From contig NTMA01000028.1 of the NCBI GenBank assembly GCA_002917075.1, positions 1-64,000 of the forward strand: a DNA stretch of 64,000 bases, written 5' to 3'. The stretch is from Hawksworthiomyces lignivorus (Eukaryota; Ascomycota; Sordariomycetes; Ophiostomatales; Ophiostomataceae). The notes beneath the pieces are model-generated. The model was not told the DNA's origin and did no database searches. It saw only the letters and a list, made by a program, of their open reading frames with translations. Positions 22,108-32,207 of the stretch are shown piece by piece. The translations under genes and the position numbers were made by a program. Within the stretch, counting starts at the first letter, position 1. Each line of letters begins with the position of its first letter.

Positions 22108-23571
22108 TTTCTTTACAGCGAAGAATCACCTTTGGGCCCGTGATAACCGCGGTTACGCCGAGGGCTTCGGTTCACGTAGGGTCTTTGACAAACCACCGGT
22201 CTGTACAAGGCTCGAAGTAGACCACGGTGTTGCCACTGGTTAGAGTGCGTACGCCGACGGCCTTTGGCTTGCCGCTCCGGGCGGCGGCCGCGTTAGCGGC
22301 GTCGACGATCTGCTGGCCTGTAAGTGGTTTCATAAGTTCTTTAGTCCGTAGTATGATCTCCGGTCGCCGTAGTGAGAGCGAGGCGGGCAGACTCCTCGAC
22401 TCAACCTAATAACAAAACCACTACAACCACAGGACAGAAGTATCACCGCGCTGCAGACGCGGTGAGGAGGCTGTCCGGCCCCCCTTTGTCGTGAGGTGCA
22501 GTGGCTTTGTGGCCGGATCGGCGCCTTGCCTCTGGCAAGGCGCCTGTTGGCTATTTCCACGAATTCTTCACCAATATGTCCAAGAAAGGGCTCAATTGGT
22601 AGGGTTTTTCCTGATCGGAAGCAGTCTCGTGATGATTTTTTGTATTCACGTCCTTGTCTCCTTTTCTCCTCTACTAAAGTTCGAAAATCTGCCGCCCCCT
22701 ATTTATCAGTATGGGCGGGCGGTGGCACTAGCCAAACCACGCTGACTAAGAAACTCCTCCACCTCAGGGGTTGTCAATAACCCCTGATGCCTTTGGGGCA
22801 TCCCCTCTAGCTACAACACAGTAGTAGCGAGGTAGTAGTAGTTGTAGGGCTGTGGACGTTGCCCGGTGTGGTTTGTTGTAGTGGGTCTCTTCCTAGCGCT
22901 GCTACGTAAGAGGCTAGTTGGGTATTAGGGGGAGGCGTCAGCGCCGCTGGTGTTGGTTCAAGTGGTTGAGGTTTCGCGTCGTTGGTGAGTCTGGTGCAGA
23001 GAGCTTTGTATTGGTATAAGCCGAGGAGTATGCGTTGAAAGGTGCCGTCTGCCTGCGCGGCAGCAAGAGGGTTATGTGTTTGGGCAGAGCTTAGTATCTT
23101 GGTAAAGGCCTGGCAGTGGGATTCGGGGATGCTGAGGAGCTCGGCAATCTCCGGGGGGATACCGGTAGACAGAAGGGGGGCGGCGGCGGCGGCGTGCTGG
23201 CTGGCGGTAAGCCCTTTTGGTTATGCAGTGGTCTGGGGGGGCCACTGGGCCGTCGGGGGGCTTGTCGTCAGGCCGGCGGCTCTCCGTCGCTTTCTGCCAG
23301 GTTCTGGCGGGAAGGGGAGCCGGTTGCCGGTGGTGCTCGTCAGTGGTGTTCGGGGGGCAGTATAGTGTGGGAGGGCTTTCACAGTGGTGCTTTCGGTATT
23401 TTGCTCGGTGGTGGTGTTGTTTTCGGCGTCTGGTAGGTCTTCTAGGTCTTCGGAAGGTAAGACTGCGAAGGGATTCGCAGTCGGGAAGGGGGAGGAGGAC
23501 GGCGCTATGGAGACGGCGCGGGCCGCGCGGGCCGCTAGCGCCCCGGCGGCCCTGATCCCGGCGGCAGCCAT
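22108..23571 (-). mobile_element. Degraded Tad-like LINE ORF1 relic (copy 1)
   Basis: On the minus strand an open frame starts at an ATG at 23571 and has an Ala/Pro/Thr-rich, gag-like N-terminus. It is interrupted by a TAA at 23221-23223 in what was probably a CAA codon, and stays open to a TAG at 22807-22809. Farther downstream, in another frame (about 22400-22108), is a conserved segment with PEIILRTKELMKPLTGQQI, then KPKAVGVRTLTSGNTVVYF, and then DPT-stop-TEALGV. The second relic, at 31-32 kb, has Trp at that last stop. The L-S-G-N/D-hydrophobic pattern followed by a Trp motif fits ORF1 of Tad-clade non-LTR retrotransposons. No reverse transcriptase was found, so it is 3' truncated or eroded. 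Confidence 0.7.
22522..22546. repeat. Perfect 11-bp hairpin in LINE relic
   Basis: The arms GGCGCCTTGCC and GGCAAGGCGCC are exact reverse complements separated by TCT. It lies between the gag-like and conserved parts of the LINE relic. With no T-tract and in a non-bacterial genome it is not a terminator. Confidence 0.8.
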
Positions 23572-24161
23572 GGGATGAGAGGGTATTGTACAGTAGAAGG
23601 GTTAATTATTAATGACGACGATAGCGGAGCTTCTCTTTTCCTTGAACAACCTTGGCTTAATCCTAGGAAGAGATTTTTCTCTCTACTAACAGTGGGACTC
23701 GTGGAATAATTAACGCTTTACCAGCTTTCCACTTCCCCACTGTAATTAATTGCTGCCTGGTCCGAAGGAGAGCCACAGATGGGCCTCAGAGAGCTTCCTC
23801 GCCACTGTCCAATCAATCATGTTAATTCTGAAGCACTACTACCCGAGAGCTTGATATATGCCCTTTTCCGTGTCTCGGAAGCGTAAGAAATCGGAATAGG
23901 GCTTCCGCTGCAAGGTTGCTATTTTCACTCGTTTACTGAGATGTGCAAGCAAAAAGTATGCAGAAACAAAAGTCAAGCTTTGTTTTCTTTGTGATACAAT
24001 ATTAAAAAATATGCGTGGGAGTGCAATTTAGACAAATAGAAAGAATTGTGTCTTGAGAAAAATCTGGTTGATTGTGGTAGAATAGCGCTCAGACAGAACA
24101 AAAGCAACACTAGAAATGAACTTCAAGAAGAATATGTCGAAGCATGCTCTTTTCCCAAAGA
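23572..24161. other. Intergenic region between LINE relic and conserved unknown gene
   Basis: This holds the 5' flank of the LINE relic and the 3' flank of the minus-strand gene that ends at 24162. No gene is recognised; the part after 23940 is AT-rich. Confidence 0.4.
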
Positions 24162-25335
24162 TCATATCGTGTTATGATCGGCTGGTTTACGTCGCGGATC
24201 CAACTCTGGATGTTCGCGAAAATACGCCTCGTCGCGCTTGTCTTTCATATGCATATAACGGCCCTTGGCTGCTTGATAGTCCTCCTCGGAAAGGAAGTTG
24301 AATGTGTCGACCACGTCCCGCGAACGGCAATCGTTGTCGCCGTCGCCGAGCGGTTTGCGCTCCCACAGGTCTCGGTAGATGCCTGTCTCGTTCATGGGCT
24401 CTTCCGGGTCGATGCGCACACGGTTGTCGTCATCCCCACGGATGGGCAGAGGACAGGACGTGGAGGAGGCGGTGGCGTCCGCGGGCGAAAGGAGAAATTG
24501 CAAAAGTTGCTGCCTCTGCTCGTTGCGAAGACAGTAGATCCGATATGTCACGTCGTCGGCGTTTGTGTGAAAATAGACGGCATCCAGCTGCTTTGGCAGG
24601 CGAACGGCCTTAGACACGGGCGAGTCCTCATAGATCGTGTCCGGCGCTTCTGGCCCACGTCGGTCAAACAAGACCACGCCGCCGAAGATCCGGTCCTCGG
24701 CCCAGTAGCCCACGCCGTCAGCCACGCCATCGGGATACTGGTCGTACGCCGTGTACCAGGGGTGGACGAACAAGGTCGGCGGATAGCCCTTGCGATAGGC
24801 CCAGTCCAGCTCGCCCTTTTCTGGCCTCCATGCCATGAGCCGGTCGTCTTTTGGGCGGAGTGGACTATGGTTGGTGTAGATCCAGACGGCAATTGCATGT
24901 ATCACACGTGCGACCAGCTCAACTAGACGTGCCTGGAACGCCCGGGAACCAGGACTGGCCGCTTGGAATTCGAGAATAGTCTAGGGGCTGTAGTTAGCAG
25001 AGAAAGCAATAGAGTAGTATCTGGCATATGCACTCATAGCCTACCGAGGCGTCCACTTGAAAAGTGTCGATGGGCACGCCGGCGCGGAGTTCGTTGATCT
25101 TCGAGAGCACTTTGGGCGAGAGCTCAAAGTGCTCGTCAACCAGTGGGTGCCCAACGCATACCATCTCACCATCATACACATCCTTCGCCGCACTCGCTAG
25201 GGGCAAGCCATCGAGGATTTGACCGTAGGTTGTCTGCGCTACCTGGCTGTTGAGGACGTTTGACAGAGCGTTGAGCAGGACGTCATGATGACTGCTATGC
25301 AGGCGGCCAATGGGCAGCAAATTTCTCGAGGACAT
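24162..25335 (-). CDS. Conserved protein of unknown function, intact paralogue A (2 exons)
   Basis: Exons 25335-25045 and 24980-24162 (minus strand, GT-AG intron of 64 nt, phase 0) give 369 residues. I do not recognise the family. There is no signal peptide or membrane segment. The central part is rich in aromatic residues (PPTLFVHPWYTAYDQYPDG, then ADGVGYWAEDRIFGGVVLFDR). A second region reads LDAVYFHTNADDVTYRIYCL, and the C-terminus is highly charged. The same blocks appear in a truncated paralogue at 29185-30270, including the N-terminal GLPLASAAKDVYDGE and the exon junction DAS/TILEFQAASPGS, so the family is under protein-level constraint. It is on the minus strand, divergent from the HExxH gene about 1.9 kb away. 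The role is unknown. Confidence 0.82.
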
Positions 25336-27242
25336 TGTTCGCTCGCTGCTGCCTTTGTTTTCTGTGTTTTCTGAGAGGGACTTGGCGACGACCGAGAACT
25401 CGAGGAAGAGAATTTTGGGAAGAAGTTATGACTGATGTAAAAAGCGTAAAGATTGTACGTTACGAAGGCGGCTGTGATGGGTCCAAATCCGCTGAGAACA
25501 TTTATACTGTTTGTACTGTGTTTATTTCACTGTACTCCATAAAACCCGTCCCTCATAGCGACCACAGTGTAACGCTCGATTTTAGTAGCCTTTTGGTTTG
25601 TCGCTGTGCGCTGGCGTGGATGGCCACCTGGTGTCGCCTTCATAATAATTCACTCCCAACCCAAGCTGCATGATGTCCGGGTCAAACTGCCCCATCTGAC
25701 ATGGCTTCACACAATAGCTAGCACGCAGGCCGCACTGTCGATATTACCCTATAACGCCGCAGCAAGCGGAAACTGGCTACGCAGTTTTGTGAGAGTAGCC
25801 GCTTGCGCAAAACGTCAAGTATTTGCTGCAGCACCATTTCACCCTGGAATGGAACATGACCAGGGAGCTCTTGAAGCTTCTCGCTCTGCAGGCGCCGAAG
25901 GCCCTCTCATATCTGCCTGAGCACGCTTCCGAAGCTGAAGCCATGTCTTTGTTACGTCGCACTTGCAAGGCCGTCAATATCGGCGAAATGAAAGGGCACT
26001 GAAGGATAGCGTCTTGGGGCCGGGCCGCCGCCTTTTGTGGAGACACGAGCGACGCGTTAGGGAAATAGCTTAGAGGCTAAGCCCCTGGCGCTACACTGCT
26101 CGTAGAATATGGTGTGTTGGACACAGCACAGCGGCAAAAGGGCCACCGAGGCCGAAACGCAGAAACACCGTGTTGCATCTTCATCTTACAGTCTACGCCA
26201 ATTGTTTCTATAAGCGCTTATCAAAATGGAACCAGCAGGAGCCGGCCTGCCGGTCGTCCTTCAGAACACTGCCACAGGGAAGAAGAGCTAGATTGTTGCA
26301 GGCGGCCCGGTGCCTGTGATAATATGAGCGGACTGCCCTCGCTCCGCACAGCTAGTAACGGTCTGTGCTCAGCTCTGCCCTGGGGGTCTCATCTGGCCGA
26401 CCAAGTGTTCTTGCGGAGTACTCCGTAATGCTCTGGCAATTGTTTGCATCGCAGGCCTTGCCTCACGCTGCGTTAGGCGCCCAATGCTGGAAATCCCCGC
26501 CCAAGCCTGGTATTGCGACCACACATCGGCCACAACATCTCACCTGTCTCCTAAGAATAGGCTCTTGGTCCGGTTTGTTAGCCTTCGACCTCATCTTTTA
26601 TTAACCCAAATGTGAAACCTCAGAAGCGGGCTCACTATGAGCGGCCTCTTGCCCAAAAAGAATGCACGGGCGCTTCAGCAAAGACGGCGTGCTTTCAGAG
26701 CACTTCGTCTTGCAGACATTCTTCTGTGTGCTACACGCTTGCAAAGGATGAACTCACCGTCGACAAAGGTACGCACTTTTGGGCCCATTGCCCATGGCAA
26801 GCTAGGAGGACGCTTCAGCTGGTGGCCGAGATGCCGGCCATCGGAGTCTCTGCTTGCTCATCGCATAGGCCCTGGTTGGCATTAGGAAGAAGACGCCCTC
26901 TTGCTGCATACTGTTCTTACACTTGGGCCGGGAAAAGAGCTATAAGATCTCTCGGCTCCTCGCCCTGTTGTGCTGCCTCTTGTTGTTTAGCATTGGTCTA
27001 TCGCAAAGCCATACCTGATCAGACACGAAAAAAGCAAGACCATTCCCTCTCGGAATTCATACTATCGCACGGGATCAAGTATCTATTGACAGGCCTTGCA
27101 GCTTCCGGCTGGTCTCGCAGTCTTCCTTGCCGATGTATGTATTGACGCCCGTGTTCATCGAAGAAGCCACTGCTAACATCTACACCTCTTGAACAGTGAA
27201 TCTTTGCCTGAGACTCCTCACCTTACGCAACGGATCGTGGCA
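25336..27242. other. Region upstream of the HExxH gene, possible 5' UTR intron
   Basis: No gene is recognised in 25336-27130, although open frames up to 177 codons exist (26612-27145) with Ser/Ala/Cys-rich, random-looking composition. A well-formed intron signature lies at 27135-27196: donor GTATGT, branch CTAAC and acceptor AACAG. This suggests a spliced 5' leader, or an undetected upstream exon, for the following gene. Confidence 0.4.
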
Positions 27243-28597
27243 ATGGGTTCCCTCAGGGTCGGCGAGCTGCAGGTTTTCAAGCCCCAAGACGGCACACGCG
27301 ATTATGACGAGTTCCCTGCGGGCGACCCAATGCATTGGGCGGTCCACGACATCGTCGACGCGGCTCTCTGCATCCTCGAAACTCGGGAGGGGCGGCGGGT
27401 CCTTGGGGACCTCGCAACCCGTATTGTTAAAGCTCGCCAGCGCGCAAGACAAATGTGCCTGTACCCTCCCGAAGATGACTTTGATGACGACATGGATCGG
27501 CACATTAGCGCGTTCCTCCAGAAGCTGAGAGCGAGCTTCCCGGAGGTCTACATCATGAAAAACGATGTAGAAGCGACGACCGTGAGGGAGAAGGGACCGT
27601 TCGGCTCGACCCTGGGGGAGGTCCAACCCTACCAGGTGGCAAAGATGAAACTATGAGCAATGGTACAGACTCTCGGTTAACCCGTTCCCGCCGTCGTTGG
27701 CTTATTTTGCTGCGCTTTTTTCTTGCATATCCTTCTTGTCTTCTTGTGTCTTTTCTCTCCAGCCATTGCATTGTCTCTCCGCTGCGTTTTTTTTTTTTTT
27801 GTTTGTCTTTCTTCCATTTTGTCTCTAGTTCATGGGTTGTTATGCTACTTTGGTTTCTGACTTTTGGTCAACGACAGGCAATGTATGACATCCTTCGCAC
27901 CCGGAGCGAAGGCGACCGCAAAAAGTACATGTTCCACATGATTGTCGCCGTCACCCACGAGCTGTGCCACGTCCTCACCGGCTATCTCATCGGCGAAGGC
28001 CGGCCCCGAACCCCGGGCACGGTCGAGATCGAGGGCATGTCCCGCGAGGCGGGGTTCTACGTGGAGATGAAGCTCTTTGGCGGCATTGTGGACTGCTTCG
28101 CAGCCCTGCCTGCTCGCGACGGCGACCCGCTCGACCCGCACCAGCCAGGCGTTTCCTATTTCTTCGAGAACGCCACCGACACCGCCAAGGGGCGGCCGAT
28201 ATCCGGCAGGTTCATCGAGGACCTTGTCGATTCTCGTGGCGGTAAGAGCCATATGTCTTCCTTTTCTTTTTTTTTTTTTTCTTTTGGAGGCGGTTTTGGT
28301 TCCTTTGTCCGGCAGAGCACACGGCAAAGCAGAACGTGATCGTTAGCTAACGCAGCTGCAGCCACGGGCCTTCGCATACAAGTAGACATGCGAATGCCAG
28401 AACGGTCACGCGGCGGCCGACGACGCGAGACGAGGTCGATGAACCGTCTTCGACTCGATGCCATGAATGCTATCGATGCGGCCCGGCGGGCGACAGCTGG
28501 GAGAGGCGGCGAGGCAACCGTTGGCTCGTCATCGTCCACGTTCAGATACCGCATGCTACCGCACGAAGCGGACCACTACGGCTCCCATTGGCGTTAG
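27243..28597 (+). CDS. Putative HExxH metallopeptidase-like protein of unknown family (3 exons)
   Basis: Exons 27243-27635, 27878-28241 and 28356-28597 join in phase to 332 residues. The ATG at 27243 was chosen as the first in this frame after the intron acceptor at 27196; an upstream exon cannot be excluded. The zinc-site motif is VTHELCHVLTGYL, with HELCH at about residues 158-162. A candidate third ligand is Glu188 in GMSREAGFYVE. The N-terminal half is acidic and lacks a signal peptide, so a cytosolic protein is likely. The C-terminus is Arg-rich. The donor of intron 1 (GTGGCA) is weak and that intron is long (242 nt, with a poly-T run). It lies between two paralogous unknown genes that face it in opposite orientation. 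Peptidase activity is inferred from the motif only. Confidence 0.7.
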
Positions 28598-29184
28598 AGC
28601 GATACCATTTTCAAGATCTCCACGATGGTTGACTGGGGGATCGTACTCGGCTTTCGTTGGCGAAAAACCGGCGTCGGCGTTTGTCTGCATCTCTGGAGGT
28701 TGCGTCGTCGAAGCTGTCTCGTCTCGTCTGCATTGTATCTGCCTTCTCACCTTTAATTTTCTTTGTTGCTTTCGGGGGTTTTTTTTTTCGGTTTTCTGTA
28801 TCTTTTTTTTTGCTTTCTATGCTATCTCTTGTGTTCGTGCACTTGTGTGTCTATTCGTTACTATGCTTCTGCTTCTATCTCTTTGTGCTTTTTTTTTTTT
28901 TTGGATTGCTTGCTTTTCGTTCTTCGTCTTATCCATCGCTCCAGTTTTGCCTTAGTTACGCTATACGTTCTTTATATACTACTTGTTCTCAATTAGATGT
29001 ACGTTATGTGGATGAAAGGAAAACCGATGACATTCTGGAGTAGATACATAACCGGAGCTTTGAAAGAAACACCACCGGTCAAAATAGAATGCTGCCTTAC
29101 ATGCGTTTCAATTAATCTTGATGTGAAACAAAAAATAAAATAAAAAACGTTAGAAAAGCGCTCGCATTCTGTTGTCTGCCTGCG
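28598..29184. other. Convergent 3' region, T-rich
   Basis: This is the shared 3' flank of the HExxH gene and truncated paralogue B. It is extremely T-rich (runs at 28770-28815 and 28888-28901). Open frames here encode poly-Phe/Leu and are not genes. Confidence 0.5.
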
Positions 29185-30270
29185 CTACCAGCCTAGGTCC
29201 TCTTCGTCCCAGATTCTCTTCCGCAGCTGGCGCCCGCGCGCATGGGCGGCCGGAAACTCTTCGTAAGACACAAAGTTGAACGTGTCAATCACTTCACACA
29301 CCCGGCGGTCCATGTCGTCTTCGGTCTGCGGCCGTCGCTCCCACTTGTCGCGGTAGATTCCCGCCTCCCTCATGGGCTTCTCTGGATCGATGCGGACGCG
29401 GTTGTTCTCGTCGCCGCATATGGGCAGGGAACAGGAGAGGGTGGCGGCAGCGGTACCGATGTTCCGTGGCACAGATCGAGTAACGGGGCGGTTAGGAGCA
29501 GCAGCGGCCGTCGCTGTCTGCGATGAAAAGAGGAACTGCAGGAGCTGCTGCTTCTGCTCGTCGCGGAGGCGGTACATGCGGTAGAAGACAGTTGCGGCGT
29601 TGGTGTGGAAGTAGACAGCGTCGGGCTGCTTGGCCAGCTCGACTGGGTCGAGGTAGGCAGCGTTGTAGATTGTGTCCAGCGCTTCGGACGGACGCCGGTC
29701 GAATAGGACGACACCGCCAAGGATGCGGTCCTCAGCCCAGTAGCCCACGCCGTCGGCCATGCCGTCCGGGTACTGGTCGTAGGCGGTATACCAGAGGTGG
29801 ATGAACAGAGTAGGTGGATATGCTCTGTGTGAGTGGCGCTTCTTAATTCCCACTCGCTCATCATTTTCGGGTCTCCATGCCGGCAGCCGATCTTCTCCTC
29901 TCGGGTACAGGGGTGTCCGCGTCTTGTAGATCCAGACCGCGATTGCGTGGATCGTCCGGGCGACTACTTCAATCAACCGCGTGTGGGACGCCCTGGATGC
30001 TGGGCTGGCAGCCTGGTACTCGAAAACCGTCTTGGAGGCAAATAGTTAGCATAGGTGAGCCATAGTTTATACCGTGAATACGTTCGCCTAGCTTACCGAT
30101 GCATCTATTTCAAAGGCATCAAGTGGAACAGTAGCACGGAGCTCTTCGACCTCGGCAACCACGTCGGGCGACAGGTGGTGAAGCTCATCGAGCAGCGGAT
30201 GGCAAGGGCATACTAAACTACCGTCGTAAACTTCTAGTGCGACGCTGGAAAGTGGCAGGCCATATAGGAT
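29185..30270 (-). pseudogene. Paralogue B of the 24-kb unknown gene, 5' truncated
   Basis: The minus-strand second exon (ending in a stop at 29185) encodes the same blocks as the protein at 24162-25335: PPTLFIHLWYTAYDQYPDG, ADGVGYWAEDRILGGVVLFD, DAVYFHTNA and NNRVRIDPEKPM. An intron with donor GTAAGC and an acceptor before TVFEYQAASP is at the equivalent place. Exon 1 retains only the C-terminal part (LPLSSVALEVYDGS to DAFEIDAS). Similarity stops at about 30270, where a palindromic repeat begins; an in-frame TAG stands next to the break, where the paralogue has CAA. The first roughly 40 codons and the promoter are missing. It carries an extra Ala/Thr-rich insert in the middle (AATLSCSLP region). 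It is probably non-functional unless a new start is used. Confidence 0.78.
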
Positions 30271-30424
30271 CTAGATATAAAAATGGCTACTACATAAAAG
30301 TGATTAGTATGTTTTTGTGCTGGCTACTTCTATGTGCTGGCCACTGCTATGTCCTAGGGCATAACAGTGACTAGTACAAAAAAGTGGCTAGCACACAGAA
30401 ACATACCAGCCATTTTTATATACT
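30270..30424. repeat. Imperfect palindrome (foldback) of about 155 bp
   Basis: Outer arms near 30272-30287 (ATAAAAATGGCTAC) and 30405-30422 (AGCCATTTTTATATA) are reverse complements. Inner arms at 30309-30329 and 30381-30404 pair as well (TGTGCTGGCTACTT with AAGTGGCTAGCACACA). The centre is near 30355 around CCTAGG. It could be a small foldback transposon or MITE-like element. Its left end coincides with the break in the neighbouring pseudogene. Confidence 0.65.
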
Positions 30425-30445
30425 AACCATTTCTATGTCCTAACT

Positions 30446-30496
30446 GATATAAGCGTGGCTAGGATATAAGCGTGGCTAGGATTTAAGAGTGGCTAG
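30446..30496 (+). repeat. 17-bp tandem repeat, 3 copies
   Basis: Three adjacent units of GATATAAGCGTGGCTAG (the third with two substitutions) are followed by a degenerate start of a fourth. The GTGGCTAG core also occurs in the adjoining palindrome, so both belong to one repeat family. Confidence 0.85.
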
Positions 30497-31094
30497 GATA
30501 CTAAAATGTACTGGTACACGCAAGCACGTGAGTCTTTATTCGAAATGAATGTTAGAAGGCTTTAAAATAGGGTAACAAAGAATTCAGTACCTTAAAAGAT
30601 TTTGCAATTGCGTCGGTCCGTTCCGAGAAACCTAAATTACGCAGCAGGTTGCGGAGTACGCTCTATGTGGGTTGTACCGAACATGCCTGGCTCTATGCTT
30701 AGAACGCTCATTGACAGAGGACAATTGTCGTTGTATCGACCGTGCAGGGGCTGTCCTTCATGTTTGTAACATCTACAACCTTGGAAGAGAGCCTATTCAG
30801 AAGTCGCTTGAAGCTACAACTAGGTCATCTTCTGTTTGCTTTACAGTTACTTGCTTATTAACCTTTAATTTCCATTCCATAATACAGTACAGTATAATAC
30901 ATGTAGTAGGAAGGCTATTCTTCATATGACTGTCCTAGAATCTAGTCTGCAAAGGGTACAATAGCAGCGTCTTTTGGACGGACTGTAGCTGACTATGAAG
31001 CAAGCTACAAGCAGCTCGATTATTGAAGCTCAAAACAATACAAGTCTGCATACCCTAACCTAACTAACTAACCTACGTTTAGGAGTTTCACCGG
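30497..31094. other. Intergenic region between repeats and LINE relic 2
   Basis: No gene is recognised. The short frame at 30672-30929 has no features. The stretch is probably decayed element sequence downstream of the LINE ORF1 on the minus strand. Confidence 0.35.
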
Positions 31095-32207
31095 GCTAGA
31101 TATTTTCTGGAGAAGGTCGGGGGTCTATAGGAGGAAGACGGAGACGTGCCGGAGGACTACTTTCGGGCCTATTACCACGGCTTGAACGCCGAGGGCTTCA
31201 GTCCATGAGGAGTCTCTAGCAAACCACCGGTCTGTACATGGCTGGAAGATGACTATAGTGTCTCCATTAGACAGTTGTTTAACTCCAACGGCTTTCGGCT
31301 TTCCTTTCCGGAAGGCTGCTGCGTTGGCTGTAGTGATTATCTACTCTCCAGTTAAAGGCTTTACTAAGCTACTAGTTTTGAGGATGATCTCTGGTTGCCG
31401 TAGTAACTTGATAGTAGTGGTTGTAGAGCCTTCGGTGTTGTTGTTGTTGACTGTTGATTGTTTAGGTAGGCCTGTCCTTAGTACGGTCGCGTAGGTGGTC
31501 CTAGGCATTGAGACGGACGCCGTCGAGTCGGCGGCAAGGCTGTTGCTTGTATCCAGAGAGGCGGCAGTAACGGAGGTAGCGTTGGAGATAATGGTAGTAG
31601 AGGTAGTAGCCTGTTCAAGGAGTTGAATACGGTGCTGGAGGCTGGAGACGTTAAGGAGGAGGCTTTAGAGCATCCCGTCTAAGTGGCTGGCAGCAATTTT
31701 GTCGGTAGCGTCGTGGAGGACGGTGAGGGCGGACATAGCATATGCATACGGGATGCCGCACACGTCAAGGAGCTGCTGCAGCATATTGTTGTCGCAGAGG
31801 AAGCGTGGAGCGCGGTGTCCACTTAGTACGGCACGGTCCGCATCGTCTACCACCTCCATAACGCTAGGCGTTAGAGACGTATCGTCGGTGTCGTTTTCAA
31901 GGAAGGCAAAGAAGTTGTTAGTTGCGGTTCTAGCCGCTACGATAGCGGAGCGTGTAGACATAGAAGAGCGGGAGGAGGAGCGGGAGGAGGAGCGGGAGGA
32001 GGAGCGGGAGGAGAAGCGGGACGAAGAGCGTGGCGGAGGAGCTAGGTGGTCCTACGGTTCGGTGGCGGTGCGCTGGGCTCCTTGCGGTAGCCCGGATCGG
32101 GTCCATGCTGGCGGTGCCTGTCGCGTGGCTGCCTCCTTGTTTGGGCAGTGTCTCGAGTCTTTACGGTGGCCGGCGGTGCCGCAGCTGGTGCAGTGTCGTA
32201 GCGGCAT
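31095..32207 (-). mobile_element. Tad-like LINE ORF1 relic (copy 2) with stop-codon decay
   Basis: From an ATG at 32207-32205 one minus-strand frame can be followed for 360 codons to a TAG at 31125-31127. It is broken by stops at 32052-32054 (TAG), 31665-31667 (TAA) and 31341-31343 (TAG). The N-terminus has a zinc-knuckle-like CTSCGTAGHRKDSRHCP, then an Arg/Ser repeat encoded by the GGAGGAGCG repeat. After a coiled-coil-like part (SLQHRIQLLEQ) comes the conserved segment PEIILKTSSLVKPLTGE, KPKAVGVKQLSNGDTIVIF and DRWFARDSSWTEALGV. This matches copy 1 at 22.1-22.4 kb closely, and the stop at 31341 aligns to a Gln (CAG) there. No reverse transcriptase region was found. Confidence 0.75.
31969..32022 (+). 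repeat. Imperfect GGAGGAGCG tandem repeat
   Basis: About five units of GGGAGGAGGAGC-like sequence lie inside the LINE relic and encode an Arg-Ser-Ser-Ser repeat on the minus strand. This is coding minisatellite structure of the element, not a separate gene. Confidence 0.8.

Noticed and set aside
22522..22546. Rho-independent terminator
   Set aside because: The hairpin lacks a T-tract and the organism is a fungus, where such terminators do not operate.
26612..27145. Plus-strand open frame of 177 codons upstream of the HExxH gene
   Set aside because: Ser/Ala/Cys-rich random composition. Joining it through the 27135-27196 intron gives the wrong frame for the HExxH protein.
30446..30496. CRISPR-like array
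   Set aside because: The three 17-bp units are directly adjacent without spacers and the genome is eukaryotic, so it is a minisatellite.
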